A stretch of DNA of 64,000 bases from an uncultured Prevotellaceae bacterium (GCA_902776475.1 CACYQD010000010.1:1-64000), one strand, 5' to 3'; numbered from the stretch's first letter, positions 17,338 through 26,848 are shown. The notes: a model not told the origin generated them from the sequence alone. Numbers and translations are program-made.

Positions 17338-20037
17338 ATGACTAACCGATTATTCCTGACAATATGCTTGTCATCCTTGTTTTCCGCTGCCTGTCTGGCG
17401 CAGGAAAACCGCATAGCCTCATCCAGTGATTATCTCCACCCCACTGCCCCATCCCAGGCCATCGTACCCTTCTCCATCCGTGGTGAAGGCAAGCGGTTCA
17501 ACCCTATCTGGGGACTTGACCAGGCCTGGATCAGTGAGCAGAACCTCCGGAAAGGAATCAACCACATGGGCAAGGAGAACATCGGTATTGGAAGGTCAAC
17601 GTTCCGCATGACCAAACCCCTGGTCGATGACCAGACCCTGGCCAGTGACCAGATCAACTATCTCCGCCGGCGCAACAACATGTTTAACATCGTCACCGAC
17701 ACATTGCCGCTGGTGCTGACCGCCGACCAGGAGGCAGGCGTCGACGCCTACTACCGGACCGGCAACAATGCCAATGTCGATCGATGGTCGGCCATGATCA
17801 ACGCCCATGTGGAGTGGCTCCAGGCCAACAGCAACCACCGCGTGGCCGGTGTGTCGCCCTTCAACGAACCGGACTACTGGACCGAAGAAGGCGCCACCGT
17901 TACCAACAGCATGGAAATCGCCAAGAAGCTAAAAGAGGATTATTCTGCCTTCTCCACGATATCCATCGTGGGTGCCAATACCCTCAACGACGACAAGGCG
18001 CTCACCTGGTTCACGCCCGGCGAGGCCTATTACGACTGGGGCAACACCCATCAACTGGCTGGTTCGATGCAGAATTACAAGGCTTTCCACCAATATCTAG
18101 CCAGTCACGGCAAGATCGGTTACAATGATGAGATGCACAATGTGGCAGAAGCCTTCATCGGACTGGAGAACGGCATGACCGTGGGCATCTGGTGGGGATA
18201 CGACAGCCGTGCCAGAGGCGAGTTCTGCGACATCAGCCGCCATGGTGTGCGATTGGGCTATGCCGACCATGCCACGAACTGGACGGCGGCCACCGTTTAC
18301 CGCCACGATGACGGCCGTGTGAAAGCCTTCCTCGGTTCCAGCGAGCGCCAGGCATACACCACGACCTATCAGTTTGTCTCCACCGACCATGAGGTGTATT
18401 ACGACGGCACAGGTCCCACCCGTGAGATACAGATGACCATCCACGGCGGCACAGGATACCAGAAAGGACAGAAAAACGCAGAGCGTGTGATTGATGTCAC
18501 CTGGGGAGATGATGTGCAGCCCAGTGCTATTAACGGGAAGTATAAGATCATGAACAAAGCCACCACCTACGTGCTGTCGGAGCATGGAGACGCCAATGGC
18601 AACACGAACATCTCACAGACCAGGGACAACGGGGCTGCCACCCAACAATGGGAAGTCTATCCGGTCGGCTCCACAGTGGACGGAGACTACAGTTTCCATG
18701 ACATCAAGTCGCTGAAAGACGGCAAACATCTCGACGTGCTCAATTTCTCCACCCAAAGCGGTGCCAACGTCATCGCTTACGGAAGCGGCACCCCCTCCAC
18801 CAACCAGCAATGGTATCTGGTCTATGCCGGTGAGGGCTACTATTACATCCGCAACCGCGAGAGTGCCCTTTACCTCACCCTGCAGTCCAGCAACGCCATC
18901 CCCGGCATCAACATCAACCAACAGGCGAAGTTGGAGGATCCCACACGCCAGATGTGGAAATTCGTTCCGCTTGATGCGACCTGCGAGACTGTCGCTCCAG
19001 CCGTTCCCTCAGGTCTCTCCGCCACACCGCAGACGGCCAGCGTCCTTCTGACTTGGGATGCCAATACAGAAGAAGACCTGGATGGGTATATGCTGCTGAG
19101 GACCGTCAAGGGGTCAAACCAATGGAACACCATCGCCAGGAAGCTGAAGGACACCCGGTTCATCGACAACAGCTGCCGTCAGGGCGTAGAATACGAATAC
19201 CGTCTGAGAGCCATCGACCGCAGCGAGAACCTGTCCGCTCCCTGCGACGCCGTGGAAGCAGCCCCCCTCTCCACCCCATCGCTGATCGCCCAATGGGACA
19301 TGGAAGACTGCCTTTATGACAAGACCGCCAACCAGTTTGACGCAGCAGACTATGCCACGACCATGTTCACTCCCACCCATGTGCAAGGAGAAAGAGCACT
19401 CAACCTGAACGGCACCAATCAGTGGATCCAATTGCCCTATGAGGTTGCCTCATCGGAAGAAATGACATTCTCCGTCTGGATCTACCTCCGCAACTCCAGT
19501 GTGGCTAACCAGAGGATCTTTGATTTCGGCAACGGCCCCAGCCAATATCTGTACCTCACCCCGTCGGATGGCAAAGGCGTGAGCTACGTCATCAATGACG
19601 GGAATGGAGAACAGTCGCTGACCAGCGAATCAAGACTCGCCGGTCTCAGGTGGAAGCACGTGGCGGTGACCATCGCGCGGGGCAATACTTCCCTGTATGT
19701 CGACGGAGAGAAAGTGGCCAGTTCCACAGCCATCACTGCCCTACCCCATGACATCATGCCTTCGCTCAACTACATCGGACGAGGCCAGGCAGCCAATGCT
19801 CCCATGCTCAAAGGATATGTGGATGATGTGAGGATATACAATTATTCCCTAAGTGAAGAAGAAATCAAGCAAGTCATGGACGATGCCTACAACGGCATCC
19901 GGCAACTCACGGTTGAAGAGCAACCCACGGAAGAGGTATATTACTCCATCAGCGGTGTGAGGATGAACCGTCCCGTCAAAGGCGGGATTTATATCCATCA
20001 TCAGGGAAAGACCAACAAAAAAGTCGTTCTCAGGTAG
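17338..20037 (+). CDS. Secreted clan GH-A hydrolase with ricin-like, Fn3 and LamG modules
   Basis: The protein has 899 residues from the ATG at 17338, with a signal peptide MTNRLFLTICLSSLFSAACLAQ. The N-terminal half is a TIM-barrel-like domain with VSPFNEPDYW (Glu177, likely acid/base) and YNDEMHN (Glu265, candidate nucleophile). This is typical of clan GH-A and closest in feel to GH30 or GH39, but I cannot assign the family. A ricin-type beta-trefoil follows (about 400-545, with QQW repeats), then fibronectin III (about 555-640), a LamG/concanavalin-like domain (about 650-850) and a C-terminal tag (YYSISGVRMNRPVKGGIYI). It is transcribed divergently from the GH128 operon. Extracellular action on a polysaccharide is likely. 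Confidence 0.85.
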   Translation: MTNRLFLTICLSSLFSAACLAQENRIASSSDYLHPTAPSQAIVPFSIRGEGKRFNPIWGLDQAWISEQNLRKGINHMGKENIGIGRSTFRMTKPLVDDQTLASDQINYLRRRNNMFNIVTDTLPLVLTADQEAGVDAYYRTGNNANVDRWSAMINAHVEWLQANSNHRVAGVSPFNEPDYWTEEGATVTNSMEIAKKLKEDYSAFSTISIVGANTLNDDKALTWFTPGEAYYDWGNTHQLAGSMQNYKAFHQYLASHGKIGYNDEMHNVAEAFIGLENGMTVGIWWGYDSRARGEFCDISRHGVRLGYADHATNWTAATVYRHDDGRVKAFLGSSERQAYTTTYQFVSTDHEVYYDGTGPTREIQMTIHGGTGYQKGQKNAERVIDVTWGDDVQPSAINGKYKIMNKATTYVLSEHGDANGNTNISQTRDNGAATQQWEVYPVGSTVDGDYSFHDIKSLKDGKHLDVLNFSTQSGANVIAYGSGTPSTNQQWYLVYAGEGYYYIRNRESALYLTLQSSNAIPGININQQAKLEDPTRQMWKFVPLDATCETVAPAVPSGLSATPQTASVLLTWDANTEEDLDGYMLLRTVKGSNQWNTIARKLKDTRFIDNSCRQGVEYEYRLRAIDRSENLSAPCDAVEAAPLSTPSLIAQWDMEDCLYDKTANQFDAADYATTMFTPTHVQGERALNLNGTNQWIQLPYEVASSEEMTFSVWIYLRNSSVANQRIFDFGNGPSQYLYLTPSDGKGVSYVINDGNGEQSLTSESRLAGLRWKHVAVTIARGNTSLYVDGEKVASSTAITALPHDIMPSLNYIGRGQAANAPMLKGYVDDVRIYNYSLSEEEIKQVMDDAYNGIRQLTVEEQPTEEVYYSISGVRMNRPVKGGIYIHHQGKTNKKVVLR

Positions 20038-20064
20038 GGCAAAACCCTTGAATGCAACCAAAAA

Positions 20065-20079
20065 GTGTAAAAAATACAC
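20065..20079 (+). promoter_or_regulatory. Candidate operator palindrome, copy 1
   Basis: GTGTAAAAAATACAC is a GTGTA/TACAC palindrome with a 5-nt centre. It lies exactly 50 nt upstream of a TATCTTTG box. The same arrangement recurs at 23980-24052 in front of the FAS1/SusCD operon. Activator binding is inferred. Confidence 0.6.
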
Positions 20080-20129
20080 GTTTAGGGGATTTTTTTATGA
20101 AAAAAAGTGTGGGTATTATAATTTTTTAT

Positions 20130-20137
20130 TATCTTTG
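20130..20137 (+). promoter_or_regulatory. -7 box of the 1193-residue protein gene
   Basis: TATCTTTG matches TAnnTTTG; no TTTG is found 20 nt upstream, as expected of activator-dependent promoters. The leader to the ATG at 20290 is about 150 nt and contains a GTCGCT/AGCGAC hairpin at 20171-20187 and an ACTAACC motif at 20161-20167. Confidence 0.65.
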
Positions 20138-20289
20138 CCACAAAATGAAAAATAACAATAACTAACCTTCGTCGCTCCGAGAGCGACAACTCATTTACTA
20201 AAGCTGAAATTCTAATAGAAACAAACCTAATTTTACAATGCACCTGCTAATGCACTTGCGGGATTTATTAACTTTTAAACTTAACCTTT

Positions 20290-23200
20290 ATGAAAATTGC
20301 AAAACTACTTGTTTTATGCGCATTGTTCCTTTTGGGCAACAATGTGGCTAAAGCCGTAGACGACAACGTTTGGCAAAAACCGTCGGTTACGGAGTTCGCA
20401 AGTTTGGTGAACGGTGAAGTCTATTACTTCTACCTTCCCGGTTGCCAGCTTTTCTTCACTCAGGGCAATGCCTATGGCACTCAGGCCAGTGCCGGCACCA
20501 CCGGATTGAAGGTAAAAGTGGAGCAGCAAAGCGAGAATGTCTGGACGCTCACAGATTATGTAAAGAGCCAGAGCGCATGGAAGATGTGGTGGTTCGTACA
20601 GGATGCCAACATCATGTACGTTGATTACAACAACCAGCCCGACTTCCTGTGGGAAATCACGGACATGGGAGGCCAGACCTATCGTCTCTCCCCGTCAGCC
20701 CAGAACCCCAACTGGAACGACAACACCAAGTTTGTGGGACTGGACCGCACCACCAACCCCGAGAACACCGTACTCAACTCAGATCTGACCGCTGACGGCG
20801 GAGCCTTCATCGACTGGAAGCTCGTGCCGGAGGCTGCTTATGAGACCTATGAGGCAGCAGAAGTGATTTACGATGCCGCCATGGAGTTGAAGGACCTGCT
20901 CAACAAGGCAGAGTCCATCGGTGCCGACGTGGCTGCCCAGATTGCTGTCTATAACAACACCAGCAGCACACTGGAAGAACTCCAGAAAGCCATCGAGGAG
21001 ACCAAGGCCGCCATCACCGCCCGCGAGGAGGAGCTTGCCCGTGAGAACTATGAGAACGCCACTGCCCAGAATCCTGTTGACGTGACCTCTCTGTTCATCA
21101 CCAACCCGAGCTTCGTCGGCAACAAATACGACGGCTGGTCAGGTTCAGGCTTCGGCGGATACAACCCGAAGGAGAATGCCGAGCGCTACAGCATGAACTT
21201 CGACACCTACCAGCAGCTCGAAGGACTGAAAGAAGGTATCTACAAGCTGAGTGTCAACGCTTTCTACCGTGCCGGCAACGCACAGCCCGCATACGACAAC
21301 TTCAAGGCTCAGAACGAAGAGTCGAAATTGTCAAAACTCTATGCAGCCACCCCGACTGACAGTCTGGTGAGCGACATCGCCTCTCCCTTCACCGCTAAGT
21401 TGACCGAAAACATGACCACCGGATCCTGGAGCACCGCTACTGATGCCGAGACCGGCGAGTCATTTGTCATCCCCAACAACATGGAGGCTGCCGACGAGTT
21501 CTTCAAAGCCGGCTACTGCAATAACAACCAAGTCTTCGTCTGCGTGAACGAGGACGGCAAGCTGAAGATTGGTGTCCGTAAGGATCAGACCATCTCCGGC
21601 GACTGGAGCATCTTTGATGACTTCGCCCTGACCTACTACGGCAATGGCGACGACGCCTTCTTGCTGTTCCTGGAGTCTGCCAAGGAGAATGTCAAGGAAT
21701 ATGACCTCACTGGCTTGATCTACACCCAGGCTTATCTGGATGCTTACAATGCAGCCGTAGCAGCACTGAACAGCGCATCCACCAAGGCTGCCATCCTGGA
21801 TGCTATCAAGAGCATTCAGACCGCATCTGCTGACCTTGAGAAGAACATCGAACTGTGGAAACAGCTTCAGGCTATCCGTGACGAGGCTTTCAATGCAGCC
21901 AATGATGACAACTTCGATGAGGAATACAGAGAGCCCGTGGGCGAATGGATTGACTTCGACTATGACGATGCCATCAAGAAGCATGCTCTGACCAACGAGG
22001 AACTCGAGGAGATGTATGCCCAGATCCGGGCTATGATCGACGAGGTCTACAGGCATCCTGCCAAGGGCGCCGACATGACCAAACTCATGGTCAACCCCGA
22101 CTTCGAGCAGGGTGAGAAGGGCTGGACCATCGAGCGCGCCAGCGGTGGTAATGTTGCCATCGGCGGTACATCTACCAACAAGTGCTATGAGGCTTGGAAC
22201 AACGCCAAGTTTGACATCTACCAGGTGGTGGATAACGCACCTAAGGGTGTGTATGAGATCACCGTACAAGGTTTCTACCGCTACGGACGTACTGCTTACC
22301 AGGCATACCTCAACCATGAGGAGTACACCACCAAGGAGACCTGCCCCGTGTTCGTCTATATGAACGCCAACATGACTCCGTTCACCAATGTCTATGGTGA
22401 CCCGATGCAAATCACCGACGAGACCTTCTACAGCGGCAACAGCACCGACTACACCTCTGAGACTCTTGAGGACGGTACCGTGCTCTACTTCCCCAACGGT
22501 ATGGCCAGTGCAGCCATTGCATTTGAGAATGGCATGTACACCCAGTCAGCCTACGGTCTTGTGGCCAAGGACGGCGACCAGATCCGTATCGGTGTGAAGG
22601 GTTCCTCCAACCAGCTCGGCGACAGCTGGAGTATCTGGGACAACTTCAAGATCACCTATCAGGCCTTCGACGCTGAGGTGGTGAAGCCCGTGCTCGAGCA
22701 AGCCATCATCGACGCAGAAGCCAACCTCAACAGCGCTATCGGCAAGGACGTGGCTGAAGCCCTTCAGGCTGCCATCGACGAAGCCAAGGCCGTGGTCAAC
22801 GGTTCTGACGGCGACGCCATGTTTGAAGCTCTGACCAAACTGTTCGACCTCCAGGAGGCCGTCACAGAATCCAAGGCCCTCTTCGCCAAGCTTGAGGCCG
22901 CCAATGAGCAGCTGGCACAGGCCATCCTGAACGCTGTGGCCAACGTCGCCACCATCAATGAGGCCAAGGCCCTCAACCAGGCTATCACCGACGGTCTTGA
23001 CAACCACAGCTACAAAGACACCGAGGTAGACGACCTGATTAACCAGATCAAGAAGATGATCAACCGTCTGGGCATCCCGCAGAACATGGAGAGTGCCAGC
23101 GACGCCAGCCCCGTGGAGTGCACCACAGTGATTGTCAACCCGGCTTATGTTGACGGCAACGACAACGGTTGGACCGGCGGTGCTGCAGTTAATGCCGCAG

Positions 23201-23871
23201 CCAACGACGCCGAGAAGTTCAACACGACCTTCAACTACTACCAGCTCCTCCAGGGTCTGCCCGCAGGAACTTACAAGGTATCCGTACAAGGATTCTTCCG
23301 CTACGGAGGCTATGTCAACGACTACACCACATGGACCGAAGACCCGACAGCCAACAACAACGCATTCCTGTATGCTGCTGTTGACGCCGACACCGTGAGC
23401 ACCCCGATGCACCGCCTGGCTTCACAGGCCGTGACCCTTGAGGCCCTCTCCGACGGTTGGGTATGGGCTTCTGAAGAGAACCATCTCGCTGTGCCCAACT
23501 CGATGACCACCGCAGCCGACGCCTTCCAGTCACCTGGCAGCGACGGTGCCCCGATGTTCTCCAACAACAACGTGATTGTGAAGGTGGGTGAGGACGGCAA
23601 CCTGACCATCGGTCTGAAGAAGAACATCAACTTCACCGATGACTGGTGCATCTGGACCAACTGGCAGTTGTTCTACTACGGCAAGAACAGTACGCTCCAA
23701 CCCAGCGACAATCCGTTGAGCATCGACGAGATCAATGGTCTCGGCGTGGTGAGCGCAGAGTTCTACACCGTTGACGGTGCCCGCGTGAGCGGTATCCAGA
23801 GAGGTATCACAATCGTCCGTGAGACCCTGACCGACGGTACAACCCGCGTGAGGAAAGTCACCATCAAATGA
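20290..23871 (+). CDS. Large secreted protein with three repeated binding-like modules
   Basis: The 1193-residue protein starts with a signal peptide (MKIAKLLVLCALFLLGNNVAKA). It has an N-terminal domain (about 25-180) of unknown fold, then three copies of a roughly 190-residue module at about 263-452, 593-790 and 942-1136. Each begins with a (V/I)xNPxF or VNPxY motif and GW, and each ends with a W(S/C)I(F/W)-D/T-D/N-F/W motif. They are separated by Ala/Glu-rich helical FIVAR-like linkers. The C-terminus (VSAEFYTVDGARVSGIQRGI) resembles a sorting tag. No catalytic motif was seen, so a surface or secreted glycan-binding or scaffolding role is inferred. It shares its promoter design with the downstream FAS1/SusCD operon, and it is followed by a strong terminator. 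Confidence 0.88.
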   Translation: MKIAKLLVLCALFLLGNNVAKAVDDNVWQKPSVTEFASLVNGEVYYFYLPGCQLFFTQGNAYGTQASAGTTGLKVKVEQQSENVWTLTDYVKSQSAWKMWWFVQDANIMYVDYNNQPDFLWEITDMGGQTYRLSPSAQNPNWNDNTKFVGLDRTTNPENTVLNSDLTADGGAFIDWKLVPEAAYETYEAAEVIYDAAMELKDLLNKAESIGADVAAQIAVYNNTSSTLEELQKAIEETKAAITAREEELARENYENATAQNPVDVTSLFITNPSFVGNKYDGWSGSGFGGYNPKENAERYSMNFDTYQQLEGLKEGIYKLSVNAFYRAGNAQPAYDNFKAQNEESKLSKLYAATPTDSLVSDIASPFTAKLTENMTTGSWSTATDAETGESFVIPNNMEAADEFFKAGYCNNNQVFVCVNEDGKLKIGVRKDQTISGDWSIFDDFALTYYGNGDDAFLLFLESAKENVKEYDLTGLIYTQAYLDAYNAAVAALNSASTKAAILDAIKSIQTASADLEKNIELWKQLQAIRDEAFNAANDDNFDEEYREPVGEWIDFDYDDAIKKHALTNEELEEMYAQIRAMIDEVYRHPAKGADMTKLMVNPDFEQGEKGWTIERASGGNVAIGGTSTNKCYEAWNNAKFDIYQVVDNAPKGVYEITVQGFYRYGRTAYQAYLNHEEYTTKETCPVFVYMNANMTPFTNVYGDPMQITDETFYSGNSTDYTSETLEDGTVLYFPNGMASAAIAFENGMYTQSAYGLVAKDGDQIRIGVKGSSNQLGDSWSIWDNFKITYQAFDAEVVKPVLEQAIIDAEANLNSAIGKDVAEALQAAIDEAKAVVNGSDGDAMFEALTKLFDLQEAVTESKALFAKLEAANEQLAQAILNAVANVATINEAKALNQAITDGLDNHSYKDTEVDDLINQIKKMINRLGIPQNMESASDASPVECTTVIVNPAYVDGNDNGWTGGAAVNAAANDAEKFNTTFNYYQLLQGLPAGTYKVSVQGFFRYGGYVNDYTTWTEDPTANNNAFLYAAVDADTVSTPMHRLASQAVTLEALSDGWVWASEENHLAVPNSMTTAADAFQSPGSDGAPMFSNNNVIVKVGEDGNLTIGLKKNINFTDDWCIWTNWQLFYYGKNSTLQPSDNPLSIDEINGLGVVSAEFYTVDGARVSGIQRGITIVRETLTDGTTRVRKVTIK

Positions 23872-23923
23872 TGACCTCTCCAACAAAAGATTAAGTTCCC
23901 CCACTGGGAATAACCCATAAAAG

Positions 23924-23964
23924 CAACCGACAGCGAAGCAGTTCGTCTGTCGGTTGTTTTTTTG
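23924..23964 (+). terminator. Rho-independent terminator after the 1193-residue gene
   Basis: CAACCGACAG (23924-23933) pairs with CTGTCGGTTG (23947-23956) and is followed directly by seven Ts. This separates the upstream gene from the FAS1/SusCD operon, so the latter needs its own promoter. Confidence 0.9.
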
Positions 23965-23979
23965 TGGCTTTTCAAAAAA

Positions 23980-23994
23980 GTGTAATAATTACAC
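23980..23994 (+). promoter_or_regulatory. Candidate operator palindrome, copy 2
   Basis: GTGTAATAATTACAC is a perfect 6-bp inverted repeat with a TAA centre. It ends exactly 50 nt before the TATCTTTG box, as does copy 1 at 20065-20079. Confidence 0.62.
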
Positions 23995-24044
23995 ACTAAC
24001 ACGTTTTTTTTTCAAAAAAATGTTAGAATAATATAATTTTTTAT

Positions 24045-24052
24045 TATCTTTG
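24045..24052 (+). promoter_or_regulatory. -7 box of the FAS1/SusCD operon
   Basis: TATCTTTG followed by CC matches TAnnTTTG. The 11 nt before it are identical to those at the 20130 promoter. No -33 TTTG is present at the correct spacing, which suggests that an activator is needed. Confidence 0.68.
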
Positions 24053-24205
24053 CCGAATAATGAGCATTATCAGATACTAACCATTCTTTATGAAAACGGG
24101 GGATTCTATGACTTGGTCCCCTTGACCATGAAATTGACCTAAATCAACCAATGCGAAAGCAGCCTATTTTGGTATTATCATCAATCCTATAACTAACAAA
24201 TAACT

Positions 24206-26845
24206 ATGGAACTTAAAAAGCAAGAACACAAGTCGTTCAAGCGGTTGGCGAAAGCTATCCTGGCGTGCTGTGGACTGCTGATGGGAATGTGGACGACACA
24301 GTCGTGTGAGAACGACTTTGTGTTGACCGGCCAGCCGGAATGGTTGGGCAACTCCATCTATGAGCAGTTGCAGGACGACGGGCATTTCACCACCCTGCTC
24401 AAATTGATTGACGACTTGGATCAGAAAGAGGTGCTGAGCCATACCGGTTCGAAAACCTTGTTCGCCGCCAACGACGAAGCTTTTGCGCAATGGTTCTCAC
24501 ACAACAACTGGGGTGTACGGGACTATTCGAAGTTGACAACAGCACAGAAGAAGATGCTGCTCAACAACTCCATGATCAACAATGCCTACCTCATCGAGCT
24601 GCTCTCCAATGTGAGCGGCAACCCGCCGATGGAAGGCATGTGCATGCGCCGTGAGACCGCTTCGTCCATCTATGATTCCGTCTATATCATGAAGCCGACG
24701 GACATGCCCAACACCGCTGCCTGGGCCAAATTCAAGGAGAGTGGCAAATCCATTCCCATCTTCAAGGATGCCACCTCTGCTCCGATGATTCATTTCCTGC
24801 CAGCGTTCATGAGCTACTACAACATGACCAACGAGGACCTGAGCATCCTGACCAACCACCAGGCGACCTCAACCGCAGAGTCATGGGTCAATGGTGTGCG
24901 TGTCGGTGAGAAGGACATCACCTGCAAGAACGGTTACATCCAGAAAGTGGATGGCGTGATCGAGTCTTCTCCCAACATGGCCGAGATCATCCGACAGCAT
25001 CCCAACATGTCGATGTGGTCATCGCTGATCGACCGTTTCTCCGCACCCTATTATAATGACGCCGGCACCAAGGAGTACAACCGTCTTTACAACAACCAAG
25101 ACTCCGTCTATACCATGCGCTATTACAGCAAGCGCTCGGCCGGTGGCAATCCCAACGCTGTGGATCCCAGCGGAGAAGCCGTCACCGCACAGTTGTCCTT
25201 CGACCCGGGATGGAACCAGTATATGTATGCCAACACCATGGATTATGACCTGCACTACGACGCAGGAGCCATGATTGTGCCGACCAACGAAGCCCTCACC
25301 TACTGGTGGAACAATGAAGGCCGCGACCTGCAGACCGAGTACGGCAGTTGGGACAGCATCCCCGACGCCACCCTGGCCAAGTTGCTCAACGTCAACATGC
25401 TCCCCACATTCACCAACGCCCTTCCGTCGAAGTTTGACAACGTGCTCAACGATGCCAAGGAAGCGCTTGGTATCAAGGTGGAGCATGTCGATTCCTGCTT
25501 CATGGGCTGCAATGGTGTGGTTTATCTGGTCAACAGGGTGTTCTCGCCTGCTGAATATGCATCCGTAGCCTATCCCGCCCTGGCACACGCCTCCACCATG
25601 AACGTGATCTACTGGGCCATCGACCAGCTCAACTTCCTCCCCTACCTGCTCTCCATGGACTCCCGCTATAGTCTGCTTCTGCCCACCAACGATGCCATGC
25701 TATGGTATCTTGACCCGGCGTTCTACGGCAAGGTGGAGAACAGCACCGGTCTAGAAGCCCCCTCGCTGTTGGAGTTCTACTACGACCCCACCAAGAGAGA
25801 GGCAGAGCGCGTACAGGCCCGCCGCTACACTTGTACGGTGGATGAGGACGGTGTCATCACCGTGGGTCCGCGCACCCAGGCCGTCGTCTCCAACGATGTC
25901 ATCAAAGACCGTCTCTCACGCCTGATGGATCAGTTGATCATCGTGGGCGACGTGGAGGACGGACATGAGTACTACAAGTCGAAAGGCGGTACGCTCCTTC
26001 GCGTGACGAAGACCTCCGATGGCAGTCTGGCCTTCTCTGGCGGCTGGGACATCGAGCACAACAACGTACAGTTGCCCGTCAACAGGGACGAGATCTACAC
26101 CAAGACCAATGGTAAGTCCTACCAGCTCAACGACCGCATGCCGCTGAGTGCACAGAACTCCTTCTACATGACCTTGAAGAACCACGAGGAGTACTCCAAG
26201 TTCCTTGACCTCATCGACCATGACGGCAGTGAACTGATGATCACCAAGCTCAATGCCTACAATGCCGGTCTGACAGACCAGGGAAGCAAGAACTTCAAGC
26301 TCTTCGACAACTACAACTACACGGTATATGTCCCGACCAACCAAGCCATCCAGGAGCTGATAGACCAAGGTGTCCTTCCCACCTGGGATGACTATGAGGC
26401 ACAGACCGAACAGATCTGGGGTTCTGAGGAACTGGCAGACAGTGCCCAGAAGGTCATCAAGAACATCATCGTGGATTTCATCCGCTATCATGTGCAAGAC
26501 CACTCCGTGGCCATCAACATGGCACCGGAAAACGGAACATACAACAATGTCTATGAGAGCATGCTCCGCAACCCGGAGACAGGCCGTTTCTATCCTCTTA
26601 AATCCAATGCGTCATCCAACAGCCTGACCATCACCGATGAAGTGGGCAACACCCGCCACGTGATCAAGACCGAGGGCCTTTACAACCAGATCTGCCGCGA
26701 CTACTGGTTCAGAGGAGCCGTCGGCAGCAATACCGCCGTCATCTTCATGGCTTCTGACGCTGTTGTTCATCAAATCGACGGGTGCCTGATGTACAAGAAA
26801 CAGACACCCTGGAAGCAGCAACTTAAAAAGATAAGGAGGAAATAA
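24206..26845 (+). CDS. Fasciclin-domain (FAS1) outer-membrane lipoprotein
   Basis: This 879-residue protein has an N-terminal lipoprotein signal ending TTQSC-EN (lipobox cysteine near residue 34). It contains several FAS1-like units. Recognisable motifs are KTLFAANDEAF (about 93-103), AMIVPTNEAL (about 354), SLLLPTNDAM (about 490) and YTVYVPTNQAI (about 710), which suggest about four repeats. FAS1 domains mediate adhesion in other organisms; in Bacteroidetes PULs their ligand is unknown, and a surface glycan-binding role is inferred. It is the first gene of a seven-gene operon and ends 3 nt before the first susC. Confidence 0.88.
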   Translation: MELKKQEHKSFKRLAKAILACCGLLMGMWTTQSCENDFVLTGQPEWLGNSIYEQLQDDGHFTTLLKLIDDLDQKEVLSHTGSKTLFAANDEAFAQWFSHNNWGVRDYSKLTTAQKKMLLNNSMINNAYLIELLSNVSGNPPMEGMCMRRETASSIYDSVYIMKPTDMPNTAAWAKFKESGKSIPIFKDATSAPMIHFLPAFMSYYNMTNEDLSILTNHQATSTAESWVNGVRVGEKDITCKNGYIQKVDGVIESSPNMAEIIRQHPNMSMWSSLIDRFSAPYYNDAGTKEYNRLYNNQDSVYTMRYYSKRSAGGNPNAVDPSGEAVTAQLSFDPGWNQYMYANTMDYDLHYDAGAMIVPTNEALTYWWNNEGRDLQTEYGSWDSIPDATLAKLLNVNMLPTFTNALPSKFDNVLNDAKEALGIKVEHVDSCFMGCNGVVYLVNRVFSPAEYASVAYPALAHASTMNVIYWAIDQLNFLPYLLSMDSRYSLLLPTNDAMLWYLDPAFYGKVENSTGLEAPSLLEFYYDPTKREAERVQARRYTCTVDEDGVITVGPRTQAVVSNDVIKDRLSRLMDQLIIVGDVEDGHEYYKSKGGTLLRVTKTSDGSLAFSGGWDIEHNNVQLPVNRDEIYTKTNGKSYQLNDRMPLSAQNSFYMTLKNHEEYSKFLDLIDHDGSELMITKLNAYNAGLTDQGSKNFKLFDNYNYTVYVPTNQAIQELIDQGVLPTWDDYEAQTEQIWGSEELADSAQKVIKNIIVDFIRYHVQDHSVAINMAPENGTYNNVYESMLRNPETGRFYPLKSNASSNSLTITDEVGNTRHVIKTEGLYNQICRDYWFRGAVGSNTAVIFMASDAVVHQIDGCLMYKKQTPWKQQLKKIRRK

Positions 26846-26848
26846 TAT

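Larger units (their letters stand above)
23872..24205. other. 334-bp control region before the FAS1/SusCD operon
   Basis: This gap holds no gene. It contains, in order, a terminator (23924-23964), a candidate operator (23980-23994), a -7 box (24045-24052) and a leader of about 150 nt. The leader carries ACTAACC at 24076-24082 and a small ATAATG/CATTAT hairpin near 24058-24071. Confidence 0.8.

Noticed and set aside
20065..20079. GTGTA/TACAC palindrome as a terminator of the GH-A gene
   Set aside because: The stem is only 5 bp and A/T-rich with no adjacent T run. Its copy at 23980 lies after a separate strong terminator, and both are at a fixed distance from promoters, so an operator is more likely.
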